Below the pieces are notes generated by a model, which saw only the letters and a list, made by a program, of their open reading frames with translations, searched no databases and had not been told where the DNA came from. From an uncultured bacterium (lineage in GTDB: Bacteria > Cyanobacteriota > Vampirovibrionia > Gastranaerophilales > Gastranaerophilaceae): 64,000 nt of DNA. This document shows positions 17,156 to 25,578 of this stretch, piece by piece (positions within the stretch are counted from its first letter, which is position 1; each line of letters starts with the position of its first letter). The position numbers and the translations under genes were made by a program. The DNA lies in assembly GCA_949298985.1 (NCBI GenBank), contig CASFYV010000026.1, forward strand, positions 210,986 to 274,985. The letters run 5' to 3'.

Positions 17156-17182
17156 AAAGCCGGTATAAAAACCGGCTTTTTA
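17156..17182 (+). terminator. Intrinsic terminator
   Basis: AAAGCCGGT/ACCGGCTTT stem with a 6-nt loop, then T-run. It separates the flavoprotein operon from purA. Confidence 0.85.
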
Positions 17183-17201
17183 AATCTTAATGGAGAAAAA
17201 A

Positions 17202-18485
17202 ATGAAAAACACGGTAGTAATAGGTGCACAATGGGGCGATGAAGGCAAAGCTAAAATAACAGACTTACTTTCAGAAAAAGCAGACTTAATTATACGATAC
17301 CAAGGTGGTTGTAACGCAGGACATACAGTTGTCACAAATGGTAAAACATACAAGTTCCACATAATTCCATCTGGTATACTATATGATAAAAAAATATGTT
17401 ATATAGGAGCTGGAACAGTTATTCACCCTGAATCATTTGAAAAAGAATTGAATGAATTAAAGTCTGAAGGTGTGAATTTCGAAAACCTAAAAATATCACC
17501 TTTAGCATCAATCACTCTTCCTTACCATATAGAAATAGATGGATATAGTGAAGCCAATTCAGGGAAAGGCAAAATTGGTACAACAAAAAAAGGTATTGGT
17601 CCTACTTACACTGATAAAATGGCAAGAATAGGACTAAAAATACAAGATTTATATTCTTATGAAGCACTTAACGAAAAACTTGATAATATTCTTCCAATAA
17701 AAAACAAAACATTAAAAAATGTATATAAACTAGAAGAATACTCAAAAGACTGTATAATTTCATTATGCGAAAAATATGCAGAACTATTTAAACCTTATGT
17801 TTGTTTTGAATGGCAAGATTTGCTAAATAGATATAAAGACAAAACAATTTTATTTGAAGGTGCTCAAGGTGTAATGCTTGATATTGATTATGGAACCTAT
17901 CCATTTGTAACCAGCTCAAATCCAATTGGAGGCGGTGCTGCTGTAGGTAGCGGCTATGGTCCAACAATGATTCAAGAAGTCGTTGGAGTTTCAAAAGCCT
18001 ATGTTACAAGGGTGGGAGAAGGACCTTTTGTAACTGAATTAACAGACGAAATCGGTAAAAAAATACAAGATATAGGTCACGAATATGGTGTTACTACTGG
18101 TCGTCCTAGACGTTGCGGATGGTTTGATTCTGTAATTATGAAATATGCAGTCCTTGTAGGCGGAATTACAAAGGTTGCTCTTACAAAACTTGATGTTTTT
18201 GATACTTTTGACGAAATAAAAATCTGTACTGCGTACAAAGACTGCAGAAATGACAAAGTTTATACAACATATCCAACAGATGTATTTATACACAAATACC
18301 TTGAACCTATTTATGAAACTGTTCCAGGTTGGAAAACATCATTAAGCAATATAAAAAGTTATGAAGAACTACCTGAAAATACTAAAAAATTCATTTCTAA
18401 AATAGAAGACTTAATCGGTGCTCCTATTGGAATAATTAGTGTTGGACCGGATAGAGAACAAACAATATTTTTAGAATCAATCTAA
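17202..18485 (+). CDS. purA: Adenylosuccinate synthetase
   Basis: A 427-residue enzyme making adenylosuccinate from IMP, aspartate and GTP, the first committed step to AMP. VVIGAQWGDEGKAK is the N-terminal GTP/IMP-binding signature (the family usually has GDEGKGK; here the last G is A). GCNAGHTVV, GIGPTYTDKMAR and VTTGRPRRCGWFD are intact. The start at 17202 is preferred over the ATG at 17190, because GGAG lies 6 nt before the former. It follows a terminator, so it has its own promoter or reads through. Confidence 0.95.
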   Translation: MKNTVVIGAQWGDEGKAKITDLLSEKADLIIRYQGGCNAGHTVVTNGKTYKFHIIPSGILYDKKICYIGAGTVIHPESFEKELNELKSEGVNFENLKISPLASITLPYHIEIDGYSEANSGKGKIGTTKKGIGPTYTDKMARIGLKIQDLYSYEALNEKLDNILPIKNKTLKNVYKLEEYSKDCIISLCEKYAELFKPYVCFEWQDLLNRYKDKTILFEGAQGVMLDIDYGTYPFVTSSNPIGGGAAVGSGYGPTMIQEVVGVSKAYVTRVGEGPFVTELTDEIGKKIQDIGHEYGVTTGRPRRCGWFDSVIMKYAVLVGGITKVALTKLDVFDTFDEIKICTAYKDCRNDKVYTTYPTDVFIHKYLEPIYETVPGWKTSLSNIKSYEELPENTKKFISKIEDLIGAPIGIISVGPDREQTIFLESI

Positions 18486-18519
18486 AGTTGTATGTTTTTC
18501 ATAATTTTTGGTAATTATA

Positions 18520-18558
18520 AATTTCCATACTGTTAGTTAAACTAATAGTATGGAAATT
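18520..18558. repeat. 39-nt near-perfect palindrome over a start codon
   Basis: Arms 18520-18538 and 18540-18558 are complementary at 18 of 19 positions (the odd pair is G-T) with a single central base. The ATG of the STAS-like gene (18550) lies in the right arm. As RNA it would bury the start codon; as DNA it could be an operator. No T-run follows, so it is a poor terminator for purA. Confidence 0.6.
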
Positions 18559-18882
18559 GAAATTTTTAACAATACTTGCATAATTACCCCACTTTCTCCA
18601 TTATTAGATGAAAGAGAAGTTAAAAGACTTAATTTAGAAATCAATGAATACCAAAACTTTAAAATTGGACTTGATTTAAGTTTCGTAGAAAATTGTAACA
18701 TTGATTTTATAAAAAGTATTAATAACAAAAAAAATATTAATTTATTTAATATTCCTATAAACATTTTTTCTCTAATCAACTTAATGAATTTGGATAAAAA
18801 AATTGGCTTATATAGTTCAGAACTTGATTTTATAGAAAATAAACGCCAGCTCCTAAATAGAAAATTTCATTTAATAAAATAA
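18550..18882 (+). CDS. STAS-like (anti-anti-sigma-fold) protein
   Basis: A 110-residue protein with the alternating strand/helix order of STAS domains: CIITPLSPLLDEREVKRLNLEI, then IGLDLSFVENCNIDFIKSI (the strand preceding the usual phospho-serine loop), then INLFNIPINIFSLINLMNLDKKIGLYSS. The normal DSS phosphosite is replaced by NCNIDF, so it is not a standard phospho-switch. No ribosome site; the start codon lies inside a 39-nt palindrome. It could be a regulatory scaffold; no kinase or sigma partner is adjacent. Confidence 0.5.
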   Translation: MEIEIFNNTCIITPLSPLLDEREVKRLNLEINEYQNFKIGLDLSFVENCNIDFIKSINNKKNINLFNIPINIFSLINLMNLDKKIGLYSSELDFIENKRQLLNRKFHLIK

Positions 18883-18939
18883 CCTAATAAGGCTATTTTA
18901 AAGAGATTTCAAGGCAAAGGGTTGAAATTTTAATTTGTT

Positions 18940-18945
18940 TATAAT
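18940..18945 (+). promoter_or_regulatory. -10 box for the lytic transglycosylase leader
   Basis: TATAAT, predicting +1 near 18952 and an untranslated leader of about 214 nt. A TTGAAA at 18922 is too close (12 nt) to be its -35. Confidence 0.45.
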
Positions 18946-18951
18946 AGAATG

Positions 18952-19165
18952 CTATTGACATACATTCTGTATAGTTATTTATCCAAACCGGAGTGATGGG
19001 AATAACAGGAATAGTCGCCTAACAAGTTTATTGATAGACAGTTGGTATTTAATAAATTTAGGAAAGAGGTCCTGTCAGGAACGGAACGAGAACATAGCGA
19101 AACCGTAGGGAGGATTTTTACAGTAACATACAGAATCCAATTTACAATAATATAAGAGGATTTCA
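18952..19165 (+). ncRNA. Structured 5' leader, possible unidentified riboswitch
   Basis: The leader folds as a closed domain. Bases 18964-18972 pair perfectly with 19128-19136 (9 bp), then 18974-18977 with 19124-19127 and 18981-18984 with 19112-19115. Inside is a long hairpin (GCCTAA...TTTATT with AATAAA...TTAGG). It also holds G/A-rich conserved-looking patches (GGAGTGATGGGAATAACAGG and GAACGGAACGAGAACATAGC) that are unlike the AT-rich surroundings. The domain closes 29 nt before the ATG. Leaders of cell-wall hydrolases are often c-di-AMP riboswitches, but I could not match that consensus. Confidence 0.55.
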
Positions 19166-19780
19166 ATGATTAGAAAAACAGTCTTAACAACTATTGCATT
19201 GCTAGCTTTGTTATGCGTTAGGGTTCAAGCTGCACCAACACCGGAAAATGTAATCAAAGAAACTATTGTTAAACATTCTTTAGAAATGAATGTGGATCCA
19301 GCATTAGCCTTAAGTATTGCAAAGAAAGAATCAGGCTTTAGACACGAGTTAAGAAGCCCTTATGGTGCTGTAGGAGTATTCCAACTGTTACCTTCAACAG
19401 CAAACCGATTAGGATTTAATCCGTATTACTTAAGCGAAAATATCAAAGCAGGGCTTACATATTATAAAATGATGTATAAAATGTTTGGCTCAACAGAATT
19501 AGCACTTGCAGCTTACAATGCAGGTCCTGGAAATGTAAAAAAATTCGGAGGCACAATTCCTCCTTATGGAGAAACTAAAAGATTTGTTAATCAAATCATG
19601 TCTGAATACAACAGACAAAAAACGAACCCAGATCCTGCTATTGCAAAAGTTAAACAAGCAAAAGCTCCAATGCCGGAAAAAGAAACTAATATTAACAACG
19701 CTCAAAAACAAATTGAGCTTCCTAACTTAAAAGAAATTCCGGAAGTAAAAATTTCAGATCCTGTGATGGAGATTTTATAA
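19166..19780 (+). CDS. Lytic transglycosylase (SLT domain)
   Basis: A 204-residue protein. The signal peptide (residues 1-22, ending VQAAP) sends it to the periplasm. The SLT fold spans about 40-145, with catalytic Glu in AKKESGFRHEL, then SPYGAVGVFQLLPSTA and LALAAYNAGPGNV. It cleaves the MurNAc-GlcNAc bond of peptidoglycan to the 1,6-anhydro product. The last 50 residues are a low-complexity Lys/Pro tail. AGAGG precedes the ATG. A long structured leader suggests RNA-level control, and a strong terminator follows. Confidence 0.9.
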   Translation: MIRKTVLTTIALLALLCVRVQAAPTPENVIKETIVKHSLEMNVDPALALSIAKKESGFRHELRSPYGAVGVFQLLPSTANRLGFNPYYLSENIKAGLTYYKMMYKMFGSTELALAAYNAGPGNVKKFGGTIPPYGETKRFVNQIMSEYNRQKTNPDPAIAKVKQAKAPMPEKETNINNAQKQIELPNLKEIPEVKISDPVMEIL

Positions 19781-19786
19781 TAAAAT

Positions 19787-19814
19787 AGCTGTCAGTTACC
19801 TGACAGCTTTTTTA
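19787..19814 (+). terminator. Intrinsic terminator
   Basis: AGCTGTCAG/CTGACAGCT stem with a 4-nt loop and a T-run. pcrA converges from the other side. Confidence 0.85.
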
Positions 19815-19818
19815 TTTC

Positions 19819-22368
19819 TTACACTTTTTTCAAATGAGCATAAGCTGCATCCATTGCTTTTTTACCCATTTTCCCAAAATCAATTGTATACATTGTACTA
19901 TCACCAATTTGAATAACATCGGCAATATGACCAATACCTAATTTTTCATGAAAAACTCTTTCTCCAACGTTAAAGAAATATTGAGTTACTGTATTTTTTG
20001 CATCCTCTTCTAATTTCTTTTCCTCTGCTATTTTAGCTTCTTCACGTTTTCTTTCTTCAAGTTTTCGTTTCATTATATTATCTTCAAAAAAAGCTTTTAT
20101 TTTAGCATCTTCTTTTTCTTTATTGATAGGATTTTTATTAATAATAACTCTACTAGGAGTTCTTTTTACTACATTTGTTGTCTTATTAAAACTTGGTGCA
20201 ACAAAATTTTTCCCGAAGGAATTTGTTGTAGTTGTAGTATTTTTTGAATTTGGAGCAACAAAATTTGCACCAAAACCGGAAGTAGGTTTTACATATCCGT
20301 CTGAATTAAAAGAAGCTTTTGAGCTTGAGCCATACCCACCTTCATTTTTAACTTTCTTAACAGCATTTGCAAAAGTTCCTCTGCTACTTGAAGATGAGAA
20401 TTCTGAAAATGCCGATTCTTCTTGATCAATTAATTTAGATGGAATTTCTTCTAAAAAGCGACTTGGGGAATAATATTTGTATTCACCCCACATTTGACGT
20501 CTTTTTGCAGTTGTTAAATATAATTTAGTTTCTGCTCGAGTTACTCCAACATACATCAACCGTCTTTCTTCTTCTAATTCAGATAAGCTATTAGAACATC
20601 TTGCAGAAGGAAAAATTCCTTCATCACAACCTGCCAAAAATACAATAGGAAATTCTAAGCCTTTTGAAGCGTGTAATGTCATCAATGTAACATTATTAGC
20701 AATTTCATCCATTCCGTCTATATCTGAAACCAATGAAACTTGTGATAGAAATTCTCCTAATGTATTATCAATTTCTTCAGGCTCAAATTCGTTTGCAACG
20801 TTTACAAGTTCTTGTAAGTTTTCTATTCTTGTTTCGTCTTCATCAGTACCTGAAGTTTGTAATTCTCTTAAATAACCTGTTTTTTCTAAAACAAGGCTCA
20901 AAAATTCCGGAAGAGAATATCTGTTTTGAGCTTCTTTTAATTTTGCAAGTAGTGTTGCAAAATCTTTTAACTTTGTAGCTGTACCCGATTTTATAGTTTC
21001 GATGTTATCAACATCTAAAATTGCTGAAAACAAACTCATATCATTATTATCTGCATATTCTTGCAGATGTTTTAAAGTTGTTTCTCCAATTGCTCTTTTC
21101 GGCACATTAATTATTCTTCTCAAAGATTGAGAATCATCATTATTATAAATAAGTTTCAAATATGCAATAGCGTCTTTAATTTCTTTTCTATCATAGAATT
21201 TTAAACCACCATAAATTCTATAAGGAATTCCAGCCGCAATAAGAGCTTCTTCTAAAGCACGCGATTGAGCATTTGTTCTATATAAAACCGCAAATTGGTT
21301 ATAATTATCTGAAGTATCTTTTATTGATTTTACAATATAATTTGCTTCATCTGCTTCATCTTGAGCTTCGTATAAAGAAATTTTTTCTCCATCCCCTTTT
21401 TGAGAATAAAGAACTTTATCTACACGCTCTTCATTATTTTCAATAATCGCATTCGCAGCATTCAAAATATTTGCCGTTGAACGATAATTTTGTTCAAGTT
21501 TTACCAATTTAGCATTAGGAAAATCATTTTGGAAATTCATAATAATTCTAAAATCCGCACCACGCCAACTGTAAATAGATTGATCAACATCACCAACAAC
21601 ACAAAGAGAACGAGTTTCAGGAATATATGACTCCAAATTTGTGTACAAAGCTTTTACCAACTGATATTGAGCTTGGTTTGTATCTTGATACTCATCTACT
21701 AAAATATGTTGAAATTTATCATAGTATTTTTTTCTTACTTCAGGATTTTGCTCCAACAATTTAACACAAAGCATCAACATATCATCGAAATCAATTGCAT
21801 TATTGTTATTAAGCGTATTTTCATATAATTCAAAAACTTGAGCAATTTTTTGAGATTTGAAATCTCGTGCAAATGTCGCAAAAGTATAAGCATCTTGCAT
21901 TTTATTCTTTGCATTTGAAATAACCGCTTTAATAAGCTTAGGCTGATAAATTTTATCATCTAAGTTCAATTTCTTAACAGCTTGTTTAATAACCGCCAAC
22001 GCATCAGTTTCATCATATATTGTAAAATTCTTATCAAGCTTTTTCCCTGATTGAAAAGAATAATTCTTAATGTCTTGTCTTAAAATTCGACCGCAAATAC
22101 TGTGAAAAGTACCTACCCACATATATTTAACAATATTTTCACCAAGAATAGAAGAAAGCCTTTCTTTCATCTCCTTAGCGGCCTTATTAGTAAACGTTAC
22201 TGCCAAAATCTTTCCGGCAATTGCCCCATTTTTAATCATATAAGCAATTCTTGATGTTAAAACTTTTGTCTTACCGCTTCCCGCTCCGGCAAGTATTAAT
22301 AAAGCACCCTCTGTTGTTTTAGCAGCTTCTAACTGTTCTTTATTAAGGTTTTCTAAAATATTTTCCAT
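19819..22368 (-). CDS. pcrA: UvrD/PcrA-type superfamily 1 DNA helicase
   Basis: An 849-residue 3'-5' helicase of repair and replication restart. Walker A is AGAGSGKT (about residues 28-35). DEYQDTNQ, GDVDQSIYSWRGAD, EQNYRST, VTLMTLHASKGLEFP and YVGVTRAE are the SF1A motifs in order. The C-terminal end (VGERVFHEKLGIGHIADV...) is the Tudor-like domain that binds RNA polymerase in PcrA. Between them is an insert of about 150 residues rich in Ser/Asn and then Lys/Glu, longer than usual. The Shine-Dalgarno is weak (AGGGGA right before the ATG). Confidence 0.93.
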   Translation of the reverse strand: MENILENLNKEQLEAAKTTEGALLILAGAGSGKTKVLTSRIAYMIKNGAIAGKILAVTFTNKAAKEMKERLSSILGENIVKYMWVGTFHSICGRILRQDIKNYSFQSGKKLDKNFTIYDETDALAVIKQAVKKLNLDDKIYQPKLIKAVISNAKNKMQDAYTFATFARDFKSQKIAQVFELYENTLNNNNAIDFDDMLMLCVKLLEQNPEVRKKYYDKFQHILVDEYQDTNQAQYQLVKALYTNLESYIPETRSLCVVGDVDQSIYSWRGADFRIIMNFQNDFPNAKLVKLEQNYRSTANILNAANAIIENNEERVDKVLYSQKGDGEKISLYEAQDEADEANYIVKSIKDTSDNYNQFAVLYRTNAQSRALEEALIAAGIPYRIYGGLKFYDRKEIKDAIAYLKLIYNNDDSQSLRRIINVPKRAIGETTLKHLQEYADNNDMSLFSAILDVDNIETIKSGTATKLKDFATLLAKLKEAQNRYSLPEFLSLVLEKTGYLRELQTSGTDEDETRIENLQELVNVANEFEPEEIDNTLGEFLSQVSLVSDIDGMDEIANNVTLMTLHASKGLEFPIVFLAGCDEGIFPSARCSNSLSELEEERRLMYVGVTRAETKLYLTTAKRRQMWGEYKYYSPSRFLEEIPSKLIDQEESAFSEFSSSSSRGTFANAVKKVKNEGGYGSSSKASFNSDGYVKPTSGFGANFVAPNSKNTTTTTNSFGKNFVAPSFNKTTNVVKRTPSRVIINKNPINKEKEDAKIKAFFEDNIMKRKLEERKREEAKIAEEKKLEEDAKNTVTQYFFNVGERVFHEKLGIGHIADVIQIGDSTMYTIDFGKMGKKAMDAAYAHLKKV

Positions 22369-22496
22369 TCCCCTATTCCCAAATTCCCCTTTTTGTGATA
22401 TTATGTTTCAGCATACTAAGAAAAAAATATTTTTTCAATTCAAAAGAAAATAGATTTTATAATCAGCGTAATACAGAGATAAATAAAGGTGGTAAA

Positions 22497-23069
22497 ATGA
22501 GTGACGTTTTAAATTCTATTGAAGATGAAAAACAACCTTCAATTATGGTTCCAATAGGAGATATGGATACAGCAGACAGTACTCCTGATACAGTTGATGA
22601 ATTAGCAATGGAATTAGCTACTATAAAACAACCCGCCAAAAGAATTGCAATAATCGGTTCCCGAAATCTTGCTATTACGCACCAACAGATGATTGAAACT
22701 CTTACAACTGCACTTGTTAGACAAGGAAATACTATTATCACTTCAGGTGGTTCTTGTGGTACTAATGCTGCTGCGATTAGAGGTGCAATGAAATCTAATC
22801 CTGATAAATTAAAAGTTATTTTACCTCAAACAATTGGTCAACAACCTTCTGACGTTCAAGACCAATTAATTGGTGTTCCAAATATTGTTGAGCACTCTGA
22901 TAGAGCAATGATGACTCTTGCAGATGCTTCAAGAGTTTGTAACAGAGAAATTATAGATGATTGCAACCAATTAATCTGTTTTCTTTCTCACACTAGTAAA
23001 ACTCTTCATACTGCAGTAGAATACGCAGAAGAAAATCATAAAGTCGTAACTGTATTTTATTTGGATTAA
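22497..23069 (+). CDS. SLOG-fold, DprA/LOG-like nucleotide-binding protein
   Basis: A 190-residue protein. After about 45 variable residues comes a single Rossmann-like domain: RIAIIGSRNLA, GNTIITSGGSCGTNAAAIRGA, KLKVILPQTIGQQ. The last part resembles the nucleotide pocket of SLOG proteins (DprA, LOG). It is much shorter than true DprA. Cyanobacterial homologues of this size are commonly named DNA recombination-mediator protein A. The start at 22497 is set by AAAGGTGG; longer upstream frames are not convincing. The next gene begins 5 bp after its stop. Confidence 0.75.
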   Translation: MSDVLNSIEDEKQPSIMVPIGDMDTADSTPDTVDELAMELATIKQPAKRIAIIGSRNLAITHQQMIETLTTALVRQGNTIITSGGSCGTNAAAIRGAMKSNPDKLKVILPQTIGQQPSDVQDQLIGVPNIVEHSDRAMMTLADASRVCNREIIDDCNQLICFLSHTSKTLHTAVEYAEENHKVVTVFYLD

Positions 23070-23074
23070 TAATT

Positions 23075-24250
23075 ATGGATTTAATAAAAAAACTCACGGG
23101 TAAAAACCCAAGTGAGTATGAACCTGTAGCAAAATCTTTAGTTGATAATGCTGATATAGATTTGTTTTCAAAACTTGTTAAGCAAGATGATTTTTTATTC
23201 GATTTTATAAAAGATAACGTATCAAGAAGAATAAAATCAGCTTGCAATGCTGATAACTATCAAAATTTATTAGCATTTTTAAATTGTTACTCAAGCTCAT
23301 ATGAAAACGTCATTGCAGAATGTCTTTACGAATATGGCAAAGAAGATTTAATACCACTAATGAAAGAACTTTTTTTAGACGAATCTGAATCTAAAAAAGC
23401 TTATATTGCTAAATATTTCTCATTCATTCCTCCAAAATTTATTCAAGAAATGATTCCGATATTTAGACAAACTGCAAACTCTAATTTTGAACCGCTTAGT
23501 GTCAATTCTATAGAACTTCTTTCAAAACTAAATGACGAAGTATCTAAACAAGAAGCTTTAGAAAGATTAAATTCTAAAGACGAATTTGAGCAATATAATG
23601 CGATTAAATTTCTTGTTACCTACCAAGCAAAAGATTCTTTAAACCAAATTATAGAAGTAATGAAACAATCTTCTCTTTCTGAAAATATAGCATCAGAAAT
23701 ACCTTATTTAATAGATTTAAATGATCTTTTTGAAACAAATTTTGATAATACAATTCTTGTCCTTTGTAATATCGTTAATGCAATACCGGAAATTATTCCA
23801 GCTTCAGCAGTATTAGAATATAATTTATACAATATATTTAAAGAACTTTATCTAAAAAAACTAACCGGTAGTTCTGCTTTATTATTAAGAATCGCCAAAG
23901 ATAAATTTGAAGAACTTACTTCAAACGAAGAATACTTATTTGATTGTGATAAAAACACAAAAGAAGAAGTTCTTGCTATTAATGATTTATTAAAAGGAAT
24001 TAATACACAAAAACTAACAAGCTTCTTATATGAAGAACTTTATGAAGAAAGTGATTTTGTGCTTTTTGCAATTGACTATGTAAATGAAATCGAAGAATTA
24101 GAAGTTTTACTAGATAGCAAAAATCCAACATTAAAACTTAAAGTGTTAAATAAACTTAAAGAAAAAGGGCTTTTAACAAATAAACACAAAGAAACTGCAT
24201 TACAAAATCTTAATTGTAATGATGTAAAAGCAGCCATTGAAGTCCTATAA
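23075..24250 (+). CDS. Uncharacterised all-helical (HEAT-like) protein
   Basis: A 391-residue soluble protein made almost wholly of paired helices of about 35 residues, such as LIPLMKELFLDESESKKAYIAKYFSF and SNFEPLSVNSIELLSKLNDEVSKQEALERL. This is the pattern of HEAT/armadillo solenoids that scaffold other proteins. It lacks catalytic motifs. There is no ribosome site and a 5-bp gap to the SLOG gene, so it is probably translated by coupling. The stop region overlaps a convergent small gene by 6 bp. Confidence 0.6.
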   Translation: MDLIKKLTGKNPSEYEPVAKSLVDNADIDLFSKLVKQDDFLFDFIKDNVSRRIKSACNADNYQNLLAFLNCYSSSYENVIAECLYEYGKEDLIPLMKELFLDESESKKAYIAKYFSFIPPKFIQEMIPIFRQTANSNFEPLSVNSIELLSKLNDEVSKQEALERLNSKDEFEQYNAIKFLVTYQAKDSLNQIIEVMKQSSLSENIASEIPYLIDLNDLFETNFDNTILVLCNIVNAIPEIIPASAVLEYNLYNIFKELYLKKLTGSSALLLRIAKDKFEELTSNEEYLFDCDKNTKEEVLAINDLLKGINTQKLTSFLYEELYEESDFVLFAIDYVNEIEELEVLLDSKNPTLKLKVLNKLKEKGLLTNKHKETALQNLNCNDVKAAIEVL

Positions 24251-24529
24251 TATATAATTACAATTACCTAAATCTAAATCTTTATTAAACTCTTTTATTA
24301 AATTAGACGAAATTATCCAATTTATTTTTCCATTAGGATACTTTATATAATGCTTTGTTGCACACATTGTAGAAACATGACAAGCATCTAAAATATTCAT
24401 AAATGAAATATCAACACTCATATTTTCACATTGATATCTTTCAATATATCCTGAAATAAACTCAATCGCATCAGCAGGATTACTAGTATTTGGGATTAAT
24501 GTATCATTCTTGGGTAATAGTTGTAACAT
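24245..24529 (-). CDS. Small uncharacterised protein, likely in the flagellar regulon
   Basis: A 94-residue protein with a dense central block, YQCENMSVDISFMNILDACHVSTMCATKHYIKYPNGKINWI, that looks conserved-type (mixed alpha/beta, three Cys, two His). No signal peptide. AAGGAA precedes the ATG. The striking point is its promoter: a 12-nt motif 18 nt upstream of its start is identical in sequence and spacing to that of the flagellar rod operon. Function unknown. Confidence 0.6.
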   Translation of the reverse strand: MLQLLPKNDTLIPNTSNPADAIEFISGYIERYQCENMSVDISFMNILDACHVSTMCATKHYIKYPNGKINWIISSNLIKEFNKDLDLGNCNYIL

Positions 24530-24547
24530 GTATATTTCCTTGACACT

Positions 24548-24559
24548 AAGTTAGACGGA
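24548..24559 (-). promoter_or_regulatory. Candidate flagellar-type promoter element, copy 1
   Basis: On the minus strand TCCGTCTAACTT, 18 nt before the ATG at 24529. The CCGTCTAA core resembles the sigma-28 -10 (GCCGATAA). The identical 12-mer lies 18 nt before the flagellar operon start. Confidence 0.5.
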
Positions 24560-24638
24560 TATATTTCAAATTTCTTAACAAACAAACAAAAAAATCCTCC
24601 ATTTGAAGTATAATTAATATAAATAAAGGAGAGATTAT

Positions 24639-25178
24639 ATGCAAAAAGAATCGGCAGAAATTGCTGCAAAGAAAATAAAAATGCTTGTTTTCGATGTAGA
24701 TGGAGTAATGACAGATGGTAGTATTACTTATGACGAAAATGGAGTCGAATATAAAACATTTAACGCCAAAGATGGTCATGGCGTAGTTAGAATGAATAAA
24801 TCAGGTTTTATTACAGCGATAATAACAGCCCGAAATAACGGAACTGTTCAACACAGAGCTAAAAACCTTAATTTTACAGAGTTATATCAAGGAAGAAAAT
24901 TTAAATTACCTGCATTAGAAGAATTAATGAAAAAATATAATTTAGACTATGAAAATGTTTCATATATGGGTGACGATTTACCAGATATTTGTATCCTTGA
25001 AAAAGTTGGTCTTGCTTGTTGTCCGGCTGACGCCGTTAAAGAAGTGCAAGAAATTTGCAATTTCAAATCTCAATATGGAGGAGGTAAGGGTGCAGTAAGA
25101 GAACTTTGTGATTTTATATTAGATTCACAAGGAATAGAAAAAGAATATATAGTTTGTGAAGGTCCAGAAAAGAAATAA
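24639..25178 (+). CDS. kdsC: 3-deoxy-D-manno-octulosonate 8-phosphate phosphatase
   Basis: A 179-residue HAD-family phosphatase that releases Kdo from Kdo-8-phosphate for lipopolysaccharide inner core. Motif I is FDVDGVMTDG (nucleophile is the first Asp). IITARNN, GRKFKLPAL and YMGDDLPD are motifs II-IV. The length equals the family norm. AAGGAG precedes the ATG. It indicates an LPS-bearing outer membrane. A G-rich GGGGTAAA-type stretch and a tandem-repeat array follow directly. Confidence 0.92.
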   Translation: MQKESAEIAAKKIKMLVFDVDGVMTDGSITYDENGVEYKTFNAKDGHGVVRMNKSGFITAIITARNNGTVQHRAKNLNFTELYQGRKFKLPALEELMKKYNLDYENVSYMGDDLPDICILEKVGLACCPADAVKEVQEICNFKSQYGGGKGAVRELCDFILDSQGIEKEYIVCEGPEKK

Positions 25179-25204
25179 AGGGGTAAAAGGGTAAAGGGGT
25201 AAAT

Positions 25205-25474
25205 ATTATTATCGTCAAACTAGTAGTATTTATAAACTCAATAATATTTACCCTCCCCTTTGTTATCGCTAAACTAGTAGTCCGACCTACAAGCTCAATA
25301 CATTTACCCCCCTTTGTTATCGCTAAACTAGTAGTCCGACCTACAAGCTCAATACATTTACCCCCCTTTGTTATCGCCAAGCTAGTAGTCCGACCTACAA
25401 GCTCAATACATTTACCCCCCTTTGTTATCGCCAAGCTAGTAGTATCACCTACAAGCTCAATACATTTACCCCCC
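25205..25474. repeat. 54-bp tandem repeat (minisatellite), about five copies
   Basis: Copies 2-4 (25259-25312, 25313-25366, 25367-25420) are nearly identical. Copy 1 (25205-25258) and copy 5 (25421-25474) are diverged. The unit carries CTAGTAGTCCGACCTACAAG and ends in a C5-7 run. It is a multiple of three, so a minus-strand frame stays open through it, giving an 18-residue repeat (AITKGGKCIELVGRTTSL). GGGTAAATATTATT near 25198 pairs perfectly with AATAATATTTACCC in copy 1. Repeats are contiguous, so it is not a CRISPR. Confidence 0.85.
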
Positions 25475-25513
25475 CCTATTGTAAATTTTTCTTAAAATCG
25501 TATATACTCGCTA

Positions 25514-25548
25514 TTGTATCGATTAAATAACACTTTTATAATAGTGTT
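25514..25548 (+). promoter_or_regulatory. Promoter with an inverted repeat around the -10
   Basis: TTGTAT (25514-25519), 17-nt spacer, TATAAT (25537-25542). The -10 sits in the 8-bp centre of the inverted repeat AACACT/AGTGTT (25529-25534 and 25543-25548), a good repressor site. It drives the 624-residue membrane protein gene. Confidence 0.55.
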
Positions 25549-25578
25549 TAAGTTACACTAAGTCGAAAATGAGGTGTT

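Noticed and set aside
18952..19165. c-di-AMP riboswitch, 6S RNA or SRP RNA
   Set aside because: I could not align the leader to the consensus motifs I remember. GTCAGGAACGGAACG looks a little like the SRP domain IV loop, but the needed stem does not form.
25114..25434. Minus-strand ORF with 18-residue repeats as a gene
   Set aside because: It stays open only because the repeat length is a multiple of three. It lacks a ribosome site, starts at a non-ATG inside a repeat and its end runs antisense into kdsC.
25205..25474. Tandem 54-bp repeats as a CRISPR array
   Set aside because: Copies are contiguous with no unique spacers, and no cas gene is near.
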